Shown here: positions 25,615 to 35,274 of the stretch, in pieces | How the letters are laid out: each line of letters starts with the position of its first letter | How positions within the stretch are numbered: the first letter of the stretch is position 1 | Assembly: GCF_004354085.1 (NCBI RefSeq) | Contig: NZ_SMSE01000001.1 | Coordinates: forward strand, 859,724-923,723 | From: Seongchinamella unica | GTDB lineage: Bacteria > Pseudomonadota > Gammaproteobacteria > Pseudomonadales > Halieaceae | DNA length: 64,000 bases | Direction: 5' to 3' | Made by a program: the position numbers and the translations under genes | The notes under the pieces: model-generated | Databases searched by the model: none | What the model was told of the DNA's origin: nothing | What the model saw: only the letters and a program-made list of their open reading frames with translations

Positions 25615-26651
25615 ACAACGCCCGGTTCCAGCAGGGTCAGGGTGGCGTTCCCCGCATCCAGCCGCGCGGCAGCGCCCACCGGGATTACCGCCTGGTCTTC
25701 TACGTGACCTATCATCAGTCCGCGGATCACCGGCACACCGAGGCCGGCGGTGCGTTCACGCAGCACGTGCTCCATGGAAAAGCTGTTCCCGCTGGTTTCG
25801 GCGTCGGTGAACTTGCCAAAGGCGATGCCCGCCACTCTGTCCAGCGCCCCGGAGAGGCGCAGCTGGGTGAGCATGCGGTCGACCCGATAAGGCGCCTCGC
25901 TGACATCTTCAAGAAACAGCATACGGCCACTGAACTCCGGCTCCCAGGGGGTTCCCATCAGGTGGCAGACCAGCGACAGGTTGCCGCCCAGCAGCGGCCC
26001 CTCGGCCACCCCCGGGTGCAACACCGTCAGCCGGTTGTCTTTTTCCACGCGACCGGGGCCGGGGTCCTCGAACGGCGGCGGTGCCGCGAGTACCTGATCG
26101 GGCCTGGCCCGCATCAGGGTCTGGCGGAACTGGGCGTAGCTGTAGGGGGTGAAGTTATCGCCGGCGATCGGGCCGTGGAAAGTCACCAGCCCGGTGCGCT
26201 GGTGTATGGCGCAATGCAGCGCGGTGATATCACTATAGCCCATCAACACCTTGGGGTTGGCGCCAATCAGCTCATAGTCCAGCAGAGGCAGCAGGCGGGA
26301 CGAACCATAGCCACCGCGCAGGCAAAAAATAGCGTCGACCTCGCCGTCGGCGAACATGGCGTTGAGGTCATCGGCCCGCTGCTGGTCGGTGCCGGCCAGG
26401 TATTGGGTGCGCTGGTAGAGGTGCTGTGCCGGTTTGACCTCGAAGCCCAGCGAACGCACCACATCCATGGCGAAGGCGATGTGGTCATCCTCGGGGACAT
26501 TACTGGCAGGACTCACCAGCCCCACTGTCATCCCCTTGCGCAAACGCCGGGGCCGGATCAGGGGCCGGCCTGCGTCAGCTGCCATGGCCGCGGCCATCCC
26601 CGTTGCCAGCGGCAGCGCCGCCATGGCCTTGATCAGGCTTCGCCGATCCAT
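25611..26651 (-). CDS. LD-carboxypeptidase (peptidase family S66, LdcA/YkfA-like)
   Basis: 346 residues. S66 enzymes remove the terminal D-amino acid from murein tetrapeptides. The catalytic triad aligns with characterised members: Ser140 in MGYSDITAL, Glu248 in MLFLEDVSE and His316 in LMIGHVEDQ; GGYGSSRLLP is also typical. The N terminus MDRRSLIKAMAALPLATG looks like a Tat-type export signal (RRSLIK), which would place the enzyme in the periplasm, unlike the cytoplasmic E. coli LdcA. It is encoded between a dipeptide epimerase and an NhaC-like transporter. Confidence 0.88.
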   Translation of the reverse strand: MDRRSLIKAMAALPLATGMAAAMAADAGRPLIRPRRLRKGMTVGLVSPASNVPEDDHIAFAMDVVRSLGFEVKPAQHLYQRTQYLAGTDQQRADDLNAMFADGEVDAIFCLRGGYGSSRLLPLLDYELIGANPKVLMGYSDITALHCAIHQRTGLVTFHGPIAGDNFTPYSYAQFRQTLMRARPDQVLAAPPPFEDPGPGRVEKDNRLTVLHPGVAEGPLLGGNLSLVCHLMGTPWEPEFSGRMLFLEDVSEAPYRVDRMLTQLRLSGALDRVAGIAFGKFTDAETSGNSFSMEHVLRERTAGLGVPVIRGLMIGHVEDQAVIPVGAAARLDAGNATLTLLEPGVV

Positions 26652-26696
26652 TATCTACTCCTGCTGTAAAAGCCTACTGTACCAGCCGCAACCGGT

Positions 26697-27782
26697 TCAC
26701 AGGTACTCCAGCCCCTCGATGCCGGTTATACCAAGACCCGGTGTGTGGTTGATGGCGATCCGGGAACCGCCGAAACGGGTGCCGCCCTGCACCGGGTCAC
26801 TGCTCGCCAGCAGGGGCGCGTCCAGGTCTACCCGGGTAACGACGGCTGGTCGGGCGGCCGCCACATGAGCGGCGGCGGCCACCCCGACAGCGCTTTCCAG
26901 CATACAGCCCATCATGCAGCCAAGCCCGGCCTCCGCTGCCGCATCGGCAATGGCCAGGGCGCCGGTGATACCACCGCTCTTGATCAGTTTGATATTGAGG
27001 ATGTCGGCGGCGCCAGCGGCGATAACCCGCGCGGCATCTTCACCGTCGAAAACGCTTTCATCGGCCATGACCGGTGTCCTGATCCGCTGGCGCAGCTGTG
27101 CCATGCCGCTGGTGTCGGCAGCGGGCAAGGGTTGTTCGAGTAAATCCACCGCAATACCTTCGCCCGCCAGCTGCGCCATCACCCAGATGGCCTGGTCCAG
27201 GTTCCAGGCCTGGTTGGCATCCAGGTAGAGACTGGCACTGCCGGCGACCGCGACGGCAACATGGCGCACCCGCTGTACATCCTCGCCGGGTTCCCCCCCC
27301 AGCTTGATTTTCAGGCGGGTAAACCCCCGGTCCAGGGCGGCCCGCGCACTGGCGGCCATCCCGGCGGGGGTGCCCAGGCTAATGGTCAGGCTGGTGTAAA
27401 GGGTGGCCGGCGCGCCGCCCAGCAAACGACACAACGGGACACCCCGGCTCTGTGCGACCAGGTCGAAGAGCGCCACCTCCAGCGCGCTGCGGGCATTGCG
27501 ATTGCCGCCAGACAGCGCGGCGAATATCGCTGCCGGACTATCGATTTCCCGGTCGATGATTTGCGGCAACAGTTCTGCTTCCAGCGCACTGATCACGGAC
27601 GCGTGATCTTCACCGGTAATGGCCCGGGTTGCCGGGGCACTGCCATAACCTACCCTGCCGCATTCAGTCTCCAGTAACACCACCACGTCTTCCACCTGGT
27701 CTACCCGGCGCAGGGCGGTGGTAAAAACTTCACGCAGCGGCGCCCGCAGCATGGCCAGGCGATAGGCGCTGACTCTCACCAA
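26697..27782 (-). CDS. L-Ala-D/L-Glu-type dipeptide epimerase (enolase superfamily, YkfB-like)
   Basis: 361 residues. Converts L-Ala-D-Glu from murein to L-Ala-L-Glu so that ordinary peptidases can cleave it. The complete active-site set is in register with the B. subtilis enzyme: Lys160 in RLKIKL, Asp188 in YLDANQ, Glu216 in LLEQP, Asp241 in MADES and Lys265 in NIKLIKSGG. The start overlaps the stop of the NlpC/P60 gene by 7 bases. Exact dipeptide specificity cannot be read from sequence alone, but the neighbours argue for murein peptides. Confidence 0.9.
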   Translation of the reverse strand: MVRVSAYRLAMLRAPLREVFTTALRRVDQVEDVVVLLETECGRVGYGSAPATRAITGEDHASVISALEAELLPQIIDREIDSPAAIFAALSGGNRNARSALEVALFDLVAQSRGVPLCRLLGGAPATLYTSLTISLGTPAGMAASARAALDRGFTRLKIKLGGEPGEDVQRVRHVAVAVAGSASLYLDANQAWNLDQAIWVMAQLAGEGIAVDLLEQPLPAADTSGMAQLRQRIRTPVMADESVFDGEDAARVIAAGAADILNIKLIKSGGITGALAIADAAAEAGLGCMMGCMLESAVGVAAAAHVAAARPAVVTRVDLDAPLLASSDPVQGGTRFGGSRIAINHTPGLGITGIEGLEYL

Positions 27783-29164
27783 CCGGTCTCGAGCGCAATG
27801 CGCTTGATGGCATGGATGCTGGCGAGAAACCCTGCGCCGTCTTCGGTCAACAGCGGGGTGAGCGGGGTTACCGATACCCCCGACAGGATTCCATGGTAGG
27901 TCTCACCGGCCTCGTTCAAATAGGCCAGGGCGGTACGGTCATGAATCACATAGGGCTCGCCGTCGACCGCACCCAGGTACATCACCACATGGCCGGGCAG
28001 GTAAATCAGGTCTCCCGCCTGCAGTTTGGTCAGTGCAGCCCGAACCCCTTCCACATCCGGGGCGTTGAAGCGCAGGGTAGCGGCATACTCTCCCTCGGCC
28101 TGCTGGCTGGTATTGCGTGGCATCAACAGGCCAAAGGACTTGTAGACCTCTCCGATAAACCCGGTGCAGTCGCGGCCATTGTAGTCGTGCCCCCAGCCGT
28201 AGCGTTCTCCCAGGAACTTGAAGGCCTGCTGAATCAACAGATCGGGCTGATAGGGAAGGTAACCGAAAGTGACGTCACGTGACCGTGCGACCAGGGCCAT
28301 ACCGAATTCCAGGCTGCCACCGGCAGTACGCAGGGGCAGGCTGACGATGTAACTGGCATAGGGGTTCTGGCCATTCACCTCGAAGCCGGTGGTCTCGGGG
28401 TCAAGTAGCGGCAGCGACACGCCCATCTCCAGCGGCACCTCGGAACTGCGCTGATCTGCCGGATTGAAATTGGTGCTTACCTGATCTCCGGTGACCACCA
28501 GCCGCGGCTCGGCTGCATGCCAGGCGGCAATCTCCGCCCGCGAACCGAGGGCAACCGCATTGCGCGGCAGCCAGGCAGCATAGTGATAATTGAGGGCGAA
28601 AAACCACTCGCCGTCGGCGCTGCTGTGCAGTATGGCCAGCCTTTCGCCGGGAAACACCGCGGTTTCCTGAAAGCGGTCCAGGTGGATGTCTTCCGGGGTT
28701 TTTAATACCCGCTCTGCGGTGGGAAAGCTGCGCATGGAGCTTCGACTCACCGCCAGGCCCCAGCGCACCGGGTTGTATGCCTTTATGGCTTCCAGGTTGG
28801 CCATGGCCGACCAACGGCGATAATCCCTGTCGCTCACCCTTTCGCCACTCCCGGCGTGGTAGCGCGCTGATGATGCCGGACGGCTTACCGTGTTGATCAG
28901 GGACAGGAGTCGCTCGCGGGACAGCGAGTCGGGCAGCTGGTCCAGGTCGTGCATATGGGCGTCGACAGCGAAGGCCCGCTGATTGAACTGGCGCACCTGC
29001 GCCGGGGTCATTCTCGGTTCGGTATCCGGGAGCCGCGCCACCCAGAAGTCCGGCGACAACATGGCCTCTTCCATCGCCGGCACATCGGAAACGAAAGGAT
29101 AATGGTCATGCGCCTGTGCCGAACACAGGGCGAAAACACATACCAACGCCGTTATCAGCTTCAC
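27776..29164 (-). CDS. Secreted NlpC/P60 endopeptidase with SH3-type domains (YkfC-like)
   Basis: 462 residues with a signal peptide (MKLITALVCVFALCSAQA). Two bacterial SH3-like segments occupy roughly residues 130-300, followed by the NlpC/P60 peptidase domain. The catalytic set is Cys333 in GRDCTGF, His392 in LPGHVVMYLG and His408 in VIHDR; YGWGHDYNG just before the cysteine is typical of gamma-D-glutamyl-L-diamino-acid endopeptidases such as YkfC. It would release L-Ala-D-Glu from murein peptides in the periplasm. It is co-translated with the epimerase (7-base overlap) and with the DUF819 transporter (4-base overlap). Confidence 0.9.
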   Translation of the reverse strand: MKLITALVCVFALCSAQAHDHYPFVSDVPAMEEAMLSPDFWVARLPDTEPRMTPAQVRQFNQRAFAVDAHMHDLDQLPDSLSRERLLSLINTVSRPASSARYHAGSGERVSDRDYRRWSAMANLEAIKAYNPVRWGLAVSRSSMRSFPTAERVLKTPEDIHLDRFQETAVFPGERLAILHSSADGEWFFALNYHYAAWLPRNAVALGSRAEIAAWHAAEPRLVVTGDQVSTNFNPADQRSSEVPLEMGVSLPLLDPETTGFEVNGQNPYASYIVSLPLRTAGGSLEFGMALVARSRDVTFGYLPYQPDLLIQQAFKFLGERYGWGHDYNGRDCTGFIGEVYKSFGLLMPRNTSQQAEGEYAATLRFNAPDVEGVRAALTKLQAGDLIYLPGHVVMYLGAVDGEPYVIHDRTALAYLNEAGETYHGILSGVSVTPLTPLLTEDGAGFLASIHAIKRIALETGW

Positions 29165-30324
29165 GTCTCTACTCCTCCCAAGCCCATTAAAACCCTGCCC
29201 ACCAGCAGTCCGCCGGCGGTGCCAACCACGTAACCCAGCAGGGCCATCAGCACTCCCACCGGCACCAATTGCCGGGAATAGGCGGCAGCGAGAATCGGCG
29301 CCGATGCCACCCCGCCGATGTTCGCCAGCGAAGCAACCCCACAGGTGAAGAGGTCCAGGCGCAACAGCCTCGCTGCGACCAGCATGATGGCCCCGTGCAC
29401 CAGCAGGATAACCAGGCCTGCCACCAGGTACAGCGGCGCACTGGCAAGATCGGCGAAGCTGGTGCGTGAGGCTATCGTGGCAACCATCAGATACAGCAGG
29501 GCACTGGCCAGGTTATCGCTGCCGGAGAGCCGGGCCAATGGAGTATAGGCAAGGGCCAGGCCAATCGCAGTCACGGCGAGGATTCGCACGACGCTGACCG
29601 TGAAAAACCCCTGCCCCCCGAGCCACTGCCCCAGTTGGTCCGATACCACCGCGCCGAGCAGGCCGACACCTGCCAGCAGCAACAGCTGGGACTCACCGGC
29701 CGTGCTCTGGGCCAGCGTGGCGTCATCCGCTGGCGGCGGTAACAGCGACCGGGCCCTGGCCCATGCATTGAAACGGGGAGCGAACGGCACCAGGGCCAGC
29801 AACAACATCAGCCACAGGGAATAGTCGATCGAATCCACCAGCAGGGCATAGCCCAGGTCAGCCTCCGGCACCTCGAGGGCGGCCTGCACGGCAACCATAT
29901 TGGCGGTGCCGCCCAGCCAGCTGCCCGCGAGCGTGGCAAACACCCCCCAGGCACCCTCGCCAAGGGCCGACCGAAACAGGACGAACGCCACCACGCAGCC
30001 CAGCATGATGCCGCCGGCCGCCAGGGCGAAGGCGGCCAATAACCGCGGGCCCAGTCGCAGCAACTGCCCCAGGCGGCACTGCAACAGCAGCAGCAGGATC
30101 ATCGCCGGCACCAACAGGCGCTTGATTTCGGCATATGCCCGGGTCTGGGCGTCGTTGATCGCCCAGATCCCGCTGGCGGCCAGCAGCATGGCGCAGAGAT
30201 AGGTGAGCACGATGGGGGGTAGCCAGCGAAACAACGGCCATTGGGGGTATCGCCTTGCCAGCCAGACCAACACCCCAGCGAGCAGGGCCAGTGACGCCAG
30301 GTAACCCGCGACGCTGCTGATCAA
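29161..30324 (-). CDS. DUF819-family (YjcL-like) integral membrane protein
   Basis: 387 residues with about 11-12 predicted membrane helices. It shows the DUF819 hallmarks WLGGTANMVAVQ and ASLANIGGVASAPILAAAY, a pair of inverted-repeat-like segments suggesting a secondary transporter. The start is TTG at 30324 preceded by GGGGAG; no ATG fits. As first gene of the murein-peptide operon it is a candidate importer of the dipeptide or exporter of a product. DUF819 has no settled function, so this is inference from context. Confidence 0.83.
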   Translation of the reverse strand: MISSVAGYLASLALLAGVLVWLARRYPQWPLFRWLPPIVLTYLCAMLLAASGIWAINDAQTRAYAEIKRLLVPAMILLLLLQCRLGQLLRLGPRLLAAFALAAGGIMLGCVVAFVLFRSALGEGAWGVFATLAGSWLGGTANMVAVQAALEVPEADLGYALLVDSIDYSLWLMLLLALVPFAPRFNAWARARSLLPPPADDATLAQSTAGESQLLLLAGVGLLGAVVSDQLGQWLGGQGFFTVSVVRILAVTAIGLALAYTPLARLSGSDNLASALLYLMVATIASRTSFADLASAPLYLVAGLVILLVHGAIMLVAARLLRLDLFTCGVASLANIGGVASAPILAAAYSRQLVPVGVLMALLGYVVGTAGGLLVGRVLMGLGGVET

Positions 30325-30462
30325 AATGCTTACTCCCCAAGCCGGTAATGGGTTGAGGATGCATCATCACCGGCGGTTTCTCAATTCCAGCCTGACAATC
30401 TTTCGGCGTGATGGCAAATCTACAGTTACACTTGCCTGGTAATCACATTCGAGGGTATGGCT

Positions 30463-30981
30463 ATGACCGACATCCCATTGACTACCTGGGCCGCACTGGC
30501 CGAGATCATCGGCGCCGGCAGTATCGTAACCGGCCTGGTCGTCGGCCTGTTCCAGATTCACCAGTTCCGCATCCAGCAGCGTGATTCAGCTGCGATTAAC
30601 CTGGCACAAACGTTTTACAGCCCTGACCTGGCCCGCGCCCTGCGCCTGCTGCAGAACGTTCCGGACGGAATATCGCTGGCCGAACTGCGAGAGCGCGGCG
30701 AAGACTATGAACAGGCGGCAATTACCGTGTGTACGTCCTTTGAAACCATGGGCCTGCTGGCTCATGAGGGTATCGCACCCATGCGTCTGGTCATGGACCT
30801 GGCTGGCGGAATTGTATCGACCATGAGCCGCAAACTGGCGCGCTGGCAGGAAGACCTGCGCGAGGAGCAGTCGCAACCCTCCTGGGGCGAATGGTTTGAG
30901 TGGCTTGGCGACCAGGCCCAGGCCAGCAAACACAATGACCCGCCGGCCCACGTGCGCTTCAAGACAACGCGCCGGGTCTAG
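30463..30981 (+). CDS. DUF4760-like small membrane-associated protein
   Basis: About 172 residues. One N-terminal transmembrane segment (about 8-27, WAALAEIIGAGSIVTGLVVG) is followed by a helical soluble region with QIHQFRIQQRDSAAINLAQTF, as in DUF4760-type proteins; function unknown. An ATG at 30457 is also possible, but GAGGG at 30451-30455 is properly spaced only for 30463. It overlaps by 4 bases at its end the convergent DUF3667 gene. Confidence 0.7.
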   Translation: MTDIPLTTWAALAEIIGAGSIVTGLVVGLFQIHQFRIQQRDSAAINLAQTFYSPDLARALRLLQNVPDGISLAELRERGEDYEQAAITVCTSFETMGLLAHEGIAPMRLVMDLAGGIVSTMSRKLARWQEDLREEQSQPSWGEWFEWLGDQAQASKHNDPPAHVRFKTTRRV

Positions 30982-31874
30982 ATGAGGAATAACGCCAGCG
31001 CGGCTACCACCGCAAAGCCGGAAACGAGAACAACGGCGTAACTGATATCAACGAGCAGCGACTTGAACACGGCCCCCGTCCAGCCGGAGCCGTAGGTCCT
31101 GCGCAGGGCCAACGGCAGGTAGACCAGCAACCAGAGAACCAACCAGCCATCCACATCCACGGACGCCAGTCCAATCAGCTGCGCCAGCAGATACAACAGG
31201 AAGGCGAAAGAATGGTAGTGCAGCGAGAAGACCAGGTGCTGCAGGTAGTGGAAGGGGGACCCCAGGTAGAGCAGCTGGATCAACAGCGCAAATACCGGCA
31301 TCAACAGGAACATCATCTGCGGCAGGTAGTCGAGCACGGTCTCGATGAACCGGTTCGGGTCATCCTTCAGCTTGCCCGCATTCCGCTCCATGCGACGCTG
31401 GACGTCCTGCAGCCACTGGGGACTGTTCTCGTCGGCGATACCCAGAACCGGCGAGAAATCGTTGGGATCCCCGGCCTCGTCCCCGGATCCGGGAAACCCG
31501 TCTCTGCCCACAGTGGCGATCACCTGGCCGCTACCCATATTGGCACCGTCCCCTGCCCGGTCTACTACCTGCACCGAGCCAAAAGACATAAACAGAAACA
31601 CCAGGAAACTGATCACGAGATACAGCCTCAGCGGCGGCAAATAGCGCGCGCGACGACCGGCAATGAACTCGGCACTCAGAAGACCCGGCCGGAACAACAA
31701 ATACGCCAGCGTGCGCCAGAAGCGTGAATCCACGTCCAGCACGTCACGCAGCAATTCACCCGCCAGGTCCAGGAAACGCTTATCCGCGCGCCCCTCCCGC
31801 TGGCCACAGTCGGAACAGTACTGCCCGGTGACCCTGGCCCGGCAATTGCGGCAATATTGCGCCCGATCTTCCAT
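30978..31874 (-). CDS. DUF3667-domain membrane protein with zinc ribbon
   Basis: About 298 residues. The N terminus carries a zinc-ribbon-like motif (Cys8, Cys11, Cys20, Cys23 in YCRNCRARVTGQYCSDCGQ), followed by the conserved LLFRPGLLSAEFIAGRRARY block and about five membrane helices. These are features of DUF3667 proteins, whose role is unknown. The ATG at 31874 is used because it directly precedes the zinc ribbon; an upstream in-frame start at 31940 would add an unconserved tail. Confidence 0.8.
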   Translation of the reverse strand: MEDRAQYCRNCRARVTGQYCSDCGQREGRADKRFLDLAGELLRDVLDVDSRFWRTLAYLLFRPGLLSAEFIAGRRARYLPPLRLYLVISFLVFLFMSFGSVQVVDRAGDGANMGSGQVIATVGRDGFPGSGDEAGDPNDFSPVLGIADENSPQWLQDVQRRMERNAGKLKDDPNRFIETVLDYLPQMMFLLMPVFALLIQLLYLGSPFHYLQHLVFSLHYHSFAFLLYLLAQLIGLASVDVDGWLVLWLLVYLPLALRRTYGSGWTGAVFKSLLVDISYAVVLVSGFAVVAALALFLI

Positions 31875-31969
31875 GCTGATCCCGCTTCGTCTAGCGACTT
31901 CCGGTATACGCCTGTATCCCCAGACGCTACCATACCCCAAACCCTTGCTGAGATGGCAGCTGCGAAATC

Positions 31970-33232
31970 ATGCGCTTGAAACTATCAGCCTTCGGAGAAA
32001 AATTTTCAGGCCGGTCGGGCATCGTCGAACTGATGGATGACCTGGGCACTGCCCTCAATGAGAACCCGGACATGATATTCATGGGCGGTGGCAATCCCGG
32101 CCGCCTGCCGGAGATGGAACGCATATTCCAGCAACGGCTGGAAACCATCATGTCGGACCCGGCACAGCGACACAGCCTGTTCGGCATTTACCAGTCACCC
32201 CAGGGCGACAGGGAGTTTCGCCAGCGACTGGCAGCCTTCCTCAACAAGCACTACGGTTGGCCAGTGGGCGAACACAATATCGCCATCAGCAACGGTAGCC
32301 AGTCGGCGTTCTTTGTCCTCTTCAATATGCTCGCCGGGGAGATGCCCGACGGTCGCCGGCGCAGTATTCACCTGCCGCTGGCGCCGGAGTACATCGGCTA
32401 TGCCGACACCGGCCTGAGCGATCACTTTTTTTCCGCCACCCGTCCCAGTATCGAGCGGCTGGACCAGCACCTGTTCAAGTATCACGTGGATTTCTCACAG
32501 CTGGAGGTCGACAGCTCGGTAGCGGCCCTGTGCGTTTCACGGCCCACCAACCCAACCGGCAATGTACTCACTGACGATGAGGTGCGGCACCTCGACAGCA
32601 TCGCCGGCGCCAACGGAATTCCCCTGATTATCGACGGCGCTTACGGTCTGCCCTTTCCCAACATCCTGTTCGAGCCTGCCACACCGCACTGGAATGAAAA
32701 CACCATACTGGCCCTGAGCCTGTCCAAACTGGGGTTGCCCGGGGTGCGAACCGGCATACTGGTCGCCAGCGAGGAGCTGATCCGGGCGTATACCAACGCA
32801 AATACCATTGTCAGCCTCGCCTGCGGGACTCTGGGGCCGGCCCTGGCGCGGGCGCTTTTCGACAGCGGCGAGATACTCACCCTGAGCCGCGACTTTGTGA
32901 CGCCCTTCTACCGGGAGCGCTCCCGCCAGGCCGTGGCGTGGTTCCAGCAAAGCCTCGGGGACCTGCCCTGGCACGTGCACAAGCCTGAGGGCGCCATATT
33001 TCTCTGGCTGTGGTTTGAAAAGCTGCCGATTACCAGCCAGCAACTCTACCAACGCCTGAAGCAGCGGGGTGTGCTGGTGGTACCGGGACAGAATTTCTTC
33101 GTCGGTATGGACGACGACTGGTCCCACAAGCACGAGTGCATACGGGTGTCCTACGCCCAGGACGCCGGCAAAGTGCGCGAGGGTATCGACATCATCGGCG
33201 AAGAAGTTCACCGGGCCTACCGGGAAGGCTGA
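31970..33232 (+). CDS. avtA: Valine-pyruvate aminotransferase
   Basis: 420 residues of the class I/II PLP aminotransferase fold. AvtA interconverts valine plus pyruvate with 2-oxoisovalerate plus alanine. Characteristic AvtA segments are the N-terminal SAFGEKFSGRSGIVELMDDLG, MGGGNPGRLPEME, and the PLP lysine Lys253 in SLSKLGLPGVRTG. SRPTNPTGNV and the C-terminal substrate Arg in CIRVSYAQD are also present. The gene stands alone, divergent from the DUF3667 gene. A separate promoter was not identified. Confidence 0.9.
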   Translation: MRLKLSAFGEKFSGRSGIVELMDDLGTALNENPDMIFMGGGNPGRLPEMERIFQQRLETIMSDPAQRHSLFGIYQSPQGDREFRQRLAAFLNKHYGWPVGEHNIAISNGSQSAFFVLFNMLAGEMPDGRRRSIHLPLAPEYIGYADTGLSDHFFSATRPSIERLDQHLFKYHVDFSQLEVDSSVAALCVSRPTNPTGNVLTDDEVRHLDSIAGANGIPLIIDGAYGLPFPNILFEPATPHWNENTILALSLSKLGLPGVRTGILVASEELIRAYTNANTIVSLACGTLGPALARALFDSGEILTLSRDFVTPFYRERSRQAVAWFQQSLGDLPWHVHKPEGAIFLWLWFEKLPITSQQLYQRLKQRGVLVVPGQNFFVGMDDDWSHKHECIRVSYAQDAGKVREGIDIIGEEVHRAYREG

Positions 33233-33308
33233 AACCGGAGCGGGATCGAACCCGGTCCGCTATTGGTGGTCATAGCTACAGACGCCGGCAACACAACAAG
33301 GAATTTCC

Positions 33309-35180
33309 ATGCCCCGTTTTCTTTTTTACCTGATCGCAATCCCGCTGGTACTGGTAGTGGCCGGGGTTATCCTGGTGACGCTGTTCGTGGACGAGGAAAA
33401 AATACTGGCGCTGGCGGCGGACGAACTCCGGCAGAAAACCGGGGCAACCCTGGAGGTCGGCGGCGCCGCTGACCTGAGCATCTTCCCCCGACTCGGGCTG
33501 AGCCTGGAACAGGTGGCGCTCGATATGCCCGGTGAACAGCAGACCAGCCTGCGGGCCCGCACCCTCGAAATCGGGGTGCAAATGATGCCGCTGTTGTCGA
33601 AGCAGGTGGTCATCGACAGCATCCTGCTGGACGGGGTGGTCATTTCGATGGTCACCGAGCCGGCACCGGATCCGGTGGACACCAGTTCCTACAATGACCA
33701 GCAACTGGCCCGGTTCTACCAGCAAAAAGAAGCCGACAGAGTTGAGGCGGGCAAGGCCGCCAGCGCAGAGAACATACTGGCGATACCCCTGGCGCTGGAG
33801 GTGGCAAAACTGCACATTACCGACTCGCGCATTGAGATTACAGAAACCGGCGCCGACACCCAGGTGATCGAAATCACCAGCTTCACGGTCGAGGGGCTCA
33901 ACCTCGATGGACGCCCGATTCCCGTGGCCGCCGCTATCAGCGTTGCCGGCGAGCCACCGGTGGTGGTGAGCCTCAAGGGCAAGGTGATGATTAACCAGGA
34001 GACCCAGGTTATCGGGCTGGAAACCATGGACCTCGCGGTCACCGGGGCACTGCAGGCACCGATCTCAATGACCACCTCCGGGGAGGTAGATATCAACCGC
34101 CGGATAGCGGACCTGAACCTGGTGGCGGATATCAGCGACACCAGGGCCGAGGGACAATTGCGCTACGCCAGCTTCGAGAGTCCGCAGGTTGATGCCCAGC
34201 TGCGCCTCAACCAGTTTACCCCTGCCCTGCTGGCACTGGCGGGCCCCGACGCCGCCAGTGCGGAAACCGCCCCGACAGAACCCAGGGACCAGGACGATGT
34301 GCCACTCCCGCTGGATGCGCTGCGCCTCATGGACACCCGGGCCGACCTTGCCATCGACCAGGTCATCTGGGGTAACCACCGGGTAGACGAATTCAAGGCC
34401 AAACTGCGGGTCGTGGACGGCCAGGCCATCTTCCACAAGATTACCGGTGCCATTCACGGCGGCACACTCACCATGAAAGCCAGCCTCAATGCCAGGGAAA
34501 GCACCGCCAAAGTCAACGCCCAGGGAGACCTGCAACAGCTGGATATCGCCAGCGCATTGGCAGCATCGGACGTGGAACCCATTCTCACCGGCCAGGCCAG
34601 CCTGGACTGGAAGCTTCACGGCCAGGGCAACACCAGCGGGGCCATCACCAACACCCTGCGAGGGCCGGTGAATTTAATAACCGAACAGGCGGTGCTGCAG
34701 GGCATGGGCGTGGAAAAAATGCTGTGTGAGACCGTGGCGCTGGTTAACCAGGAAGCCCTTGCCACAGACTTCCCCGAGGATAGCGCCTTCGAGGAATTGT
34801 CCGTTTCCCTGCAGTTGGCCGGTGGGAAGGCCCGGTTGCAACCACTGAAAGCCAGTTTCCCCGATATCCGCCTGCTTGGCGAGGGCGCCATGGACATCGC
34901 CACGCTCGATTTCGACACCACCTTTACCGCCAGGCTATCCCCTGGTCTGGAGCAACTGGATCCGGCGTGCCGGGTCAATGAGCGCATCACAGCCATCGCA
35001 TGGCCGGTCAACTGCCGGGGCAACGCGAGCGGCGACCCGGCCGACTGGTGCGCCGTGGACAGCCAGGAAATCATCGAGGACCTGGCGACCAACGAACTCA
35101 AGCGCAAGGCCCAGAAAGAGATCGAGAAAAAGTACGGCGAGGAAGCCGGCGCACTGCTGAAGGGGCTGCTGGGCAATTAG
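33309..35180 (+). CDS. AsmA-family protein
   Basis: 623 residues. A single N-terminal membrane anchor (about 5-25, LFYLIAIPLVLVVAGVILV) leads into the AsmA N-terminal domain (KTGATLEVGGAADLSIFPRLGLSL) and a long beta-rich body ending in the AsmA C-terminal domain (ITNTLRGPVNLITEQAVLQG, IRLLGEGAMDIATL). AsmA-like proteins span the periplasm and are implicated in phospholipid traffic to the outer membrane, the same broad role as TamB encoded at 7450-10998. A charged coiled tail rich in Lys and Glu closes the protein. Confidence 0.87.
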   Translation: MPRFLFYLIAIPLVLVVAGVILVTLFVDEEKILALAADELRQKTGATLEVGGAADLSIFPRLGLSLEQVALDMPGEQQTSLRARTLEIGVQMMPLLSKQVVIDSILLDGVVISMVTEPAPDPVDTSSYNDQQLARFYQQKEADRVEAGKAASAENILAIPLALEVAKLHITDSRIEITETGADTQVIEITSFTVEGLNLDGRPIPVAAAISVAGEPPVVVSLKGKVMINQETQVIGLETMDLAVTGALQAPISMTTSGEVDINRRIADLNLVADISDTRAEGQLRYASFESPQVDAQLRLNQFTPALLALAGPDAASAETAPTEPRDQDDVPLPLDALRLMDTRADLAIDQVIWGNHRVDEFKAKLRVVDGQAIFHKITGAIHGGTLTMKASLNARESTAKVNAQGDLQQLDIASALAASDVEPILTGQASLDWKLHGQGNTSGAITNTLRGPVNLITEQAVLQGMGVEKMLCETVALVNQEALATDFPEDSAFEELSVSLQLAGGKARLQPLKASFPDIRLLGEGAMDIATLDFDTTFTARLSPGLEQLDPACRVNERITAIAWPVNCRGNASGDPADWCAVDSQEIIEDLATNELKRKAQKEIEKKYGEEAGALLKGLLGN

Positions 35181-35274
35181 CACCCCATGCCTACGCGCCA
35201 AAACCTTTAGCTAAATCAATTTTTGCCGGTGCCGGGCCTGATACCCTTGTGCTGAATCAAGCTTAAGGGCGCCA

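Noticed and set aside
33240-33262. A T-arm-like sequence (reverse strand GGGTTCGATCCCG) suggesting a tRNA gene
   Set aside because: The five-base T-stem does not pair completely and no acceptor, D-arm or anticodon arm can be folded around it.
35206-35215. Perfect palindrome TTTAGCTAAA upstream of the DUF1538 pair
   Set aside because: A single 10-base AT-rich palindrome without a partner or an adjacent regulator is too weak to call an operator.
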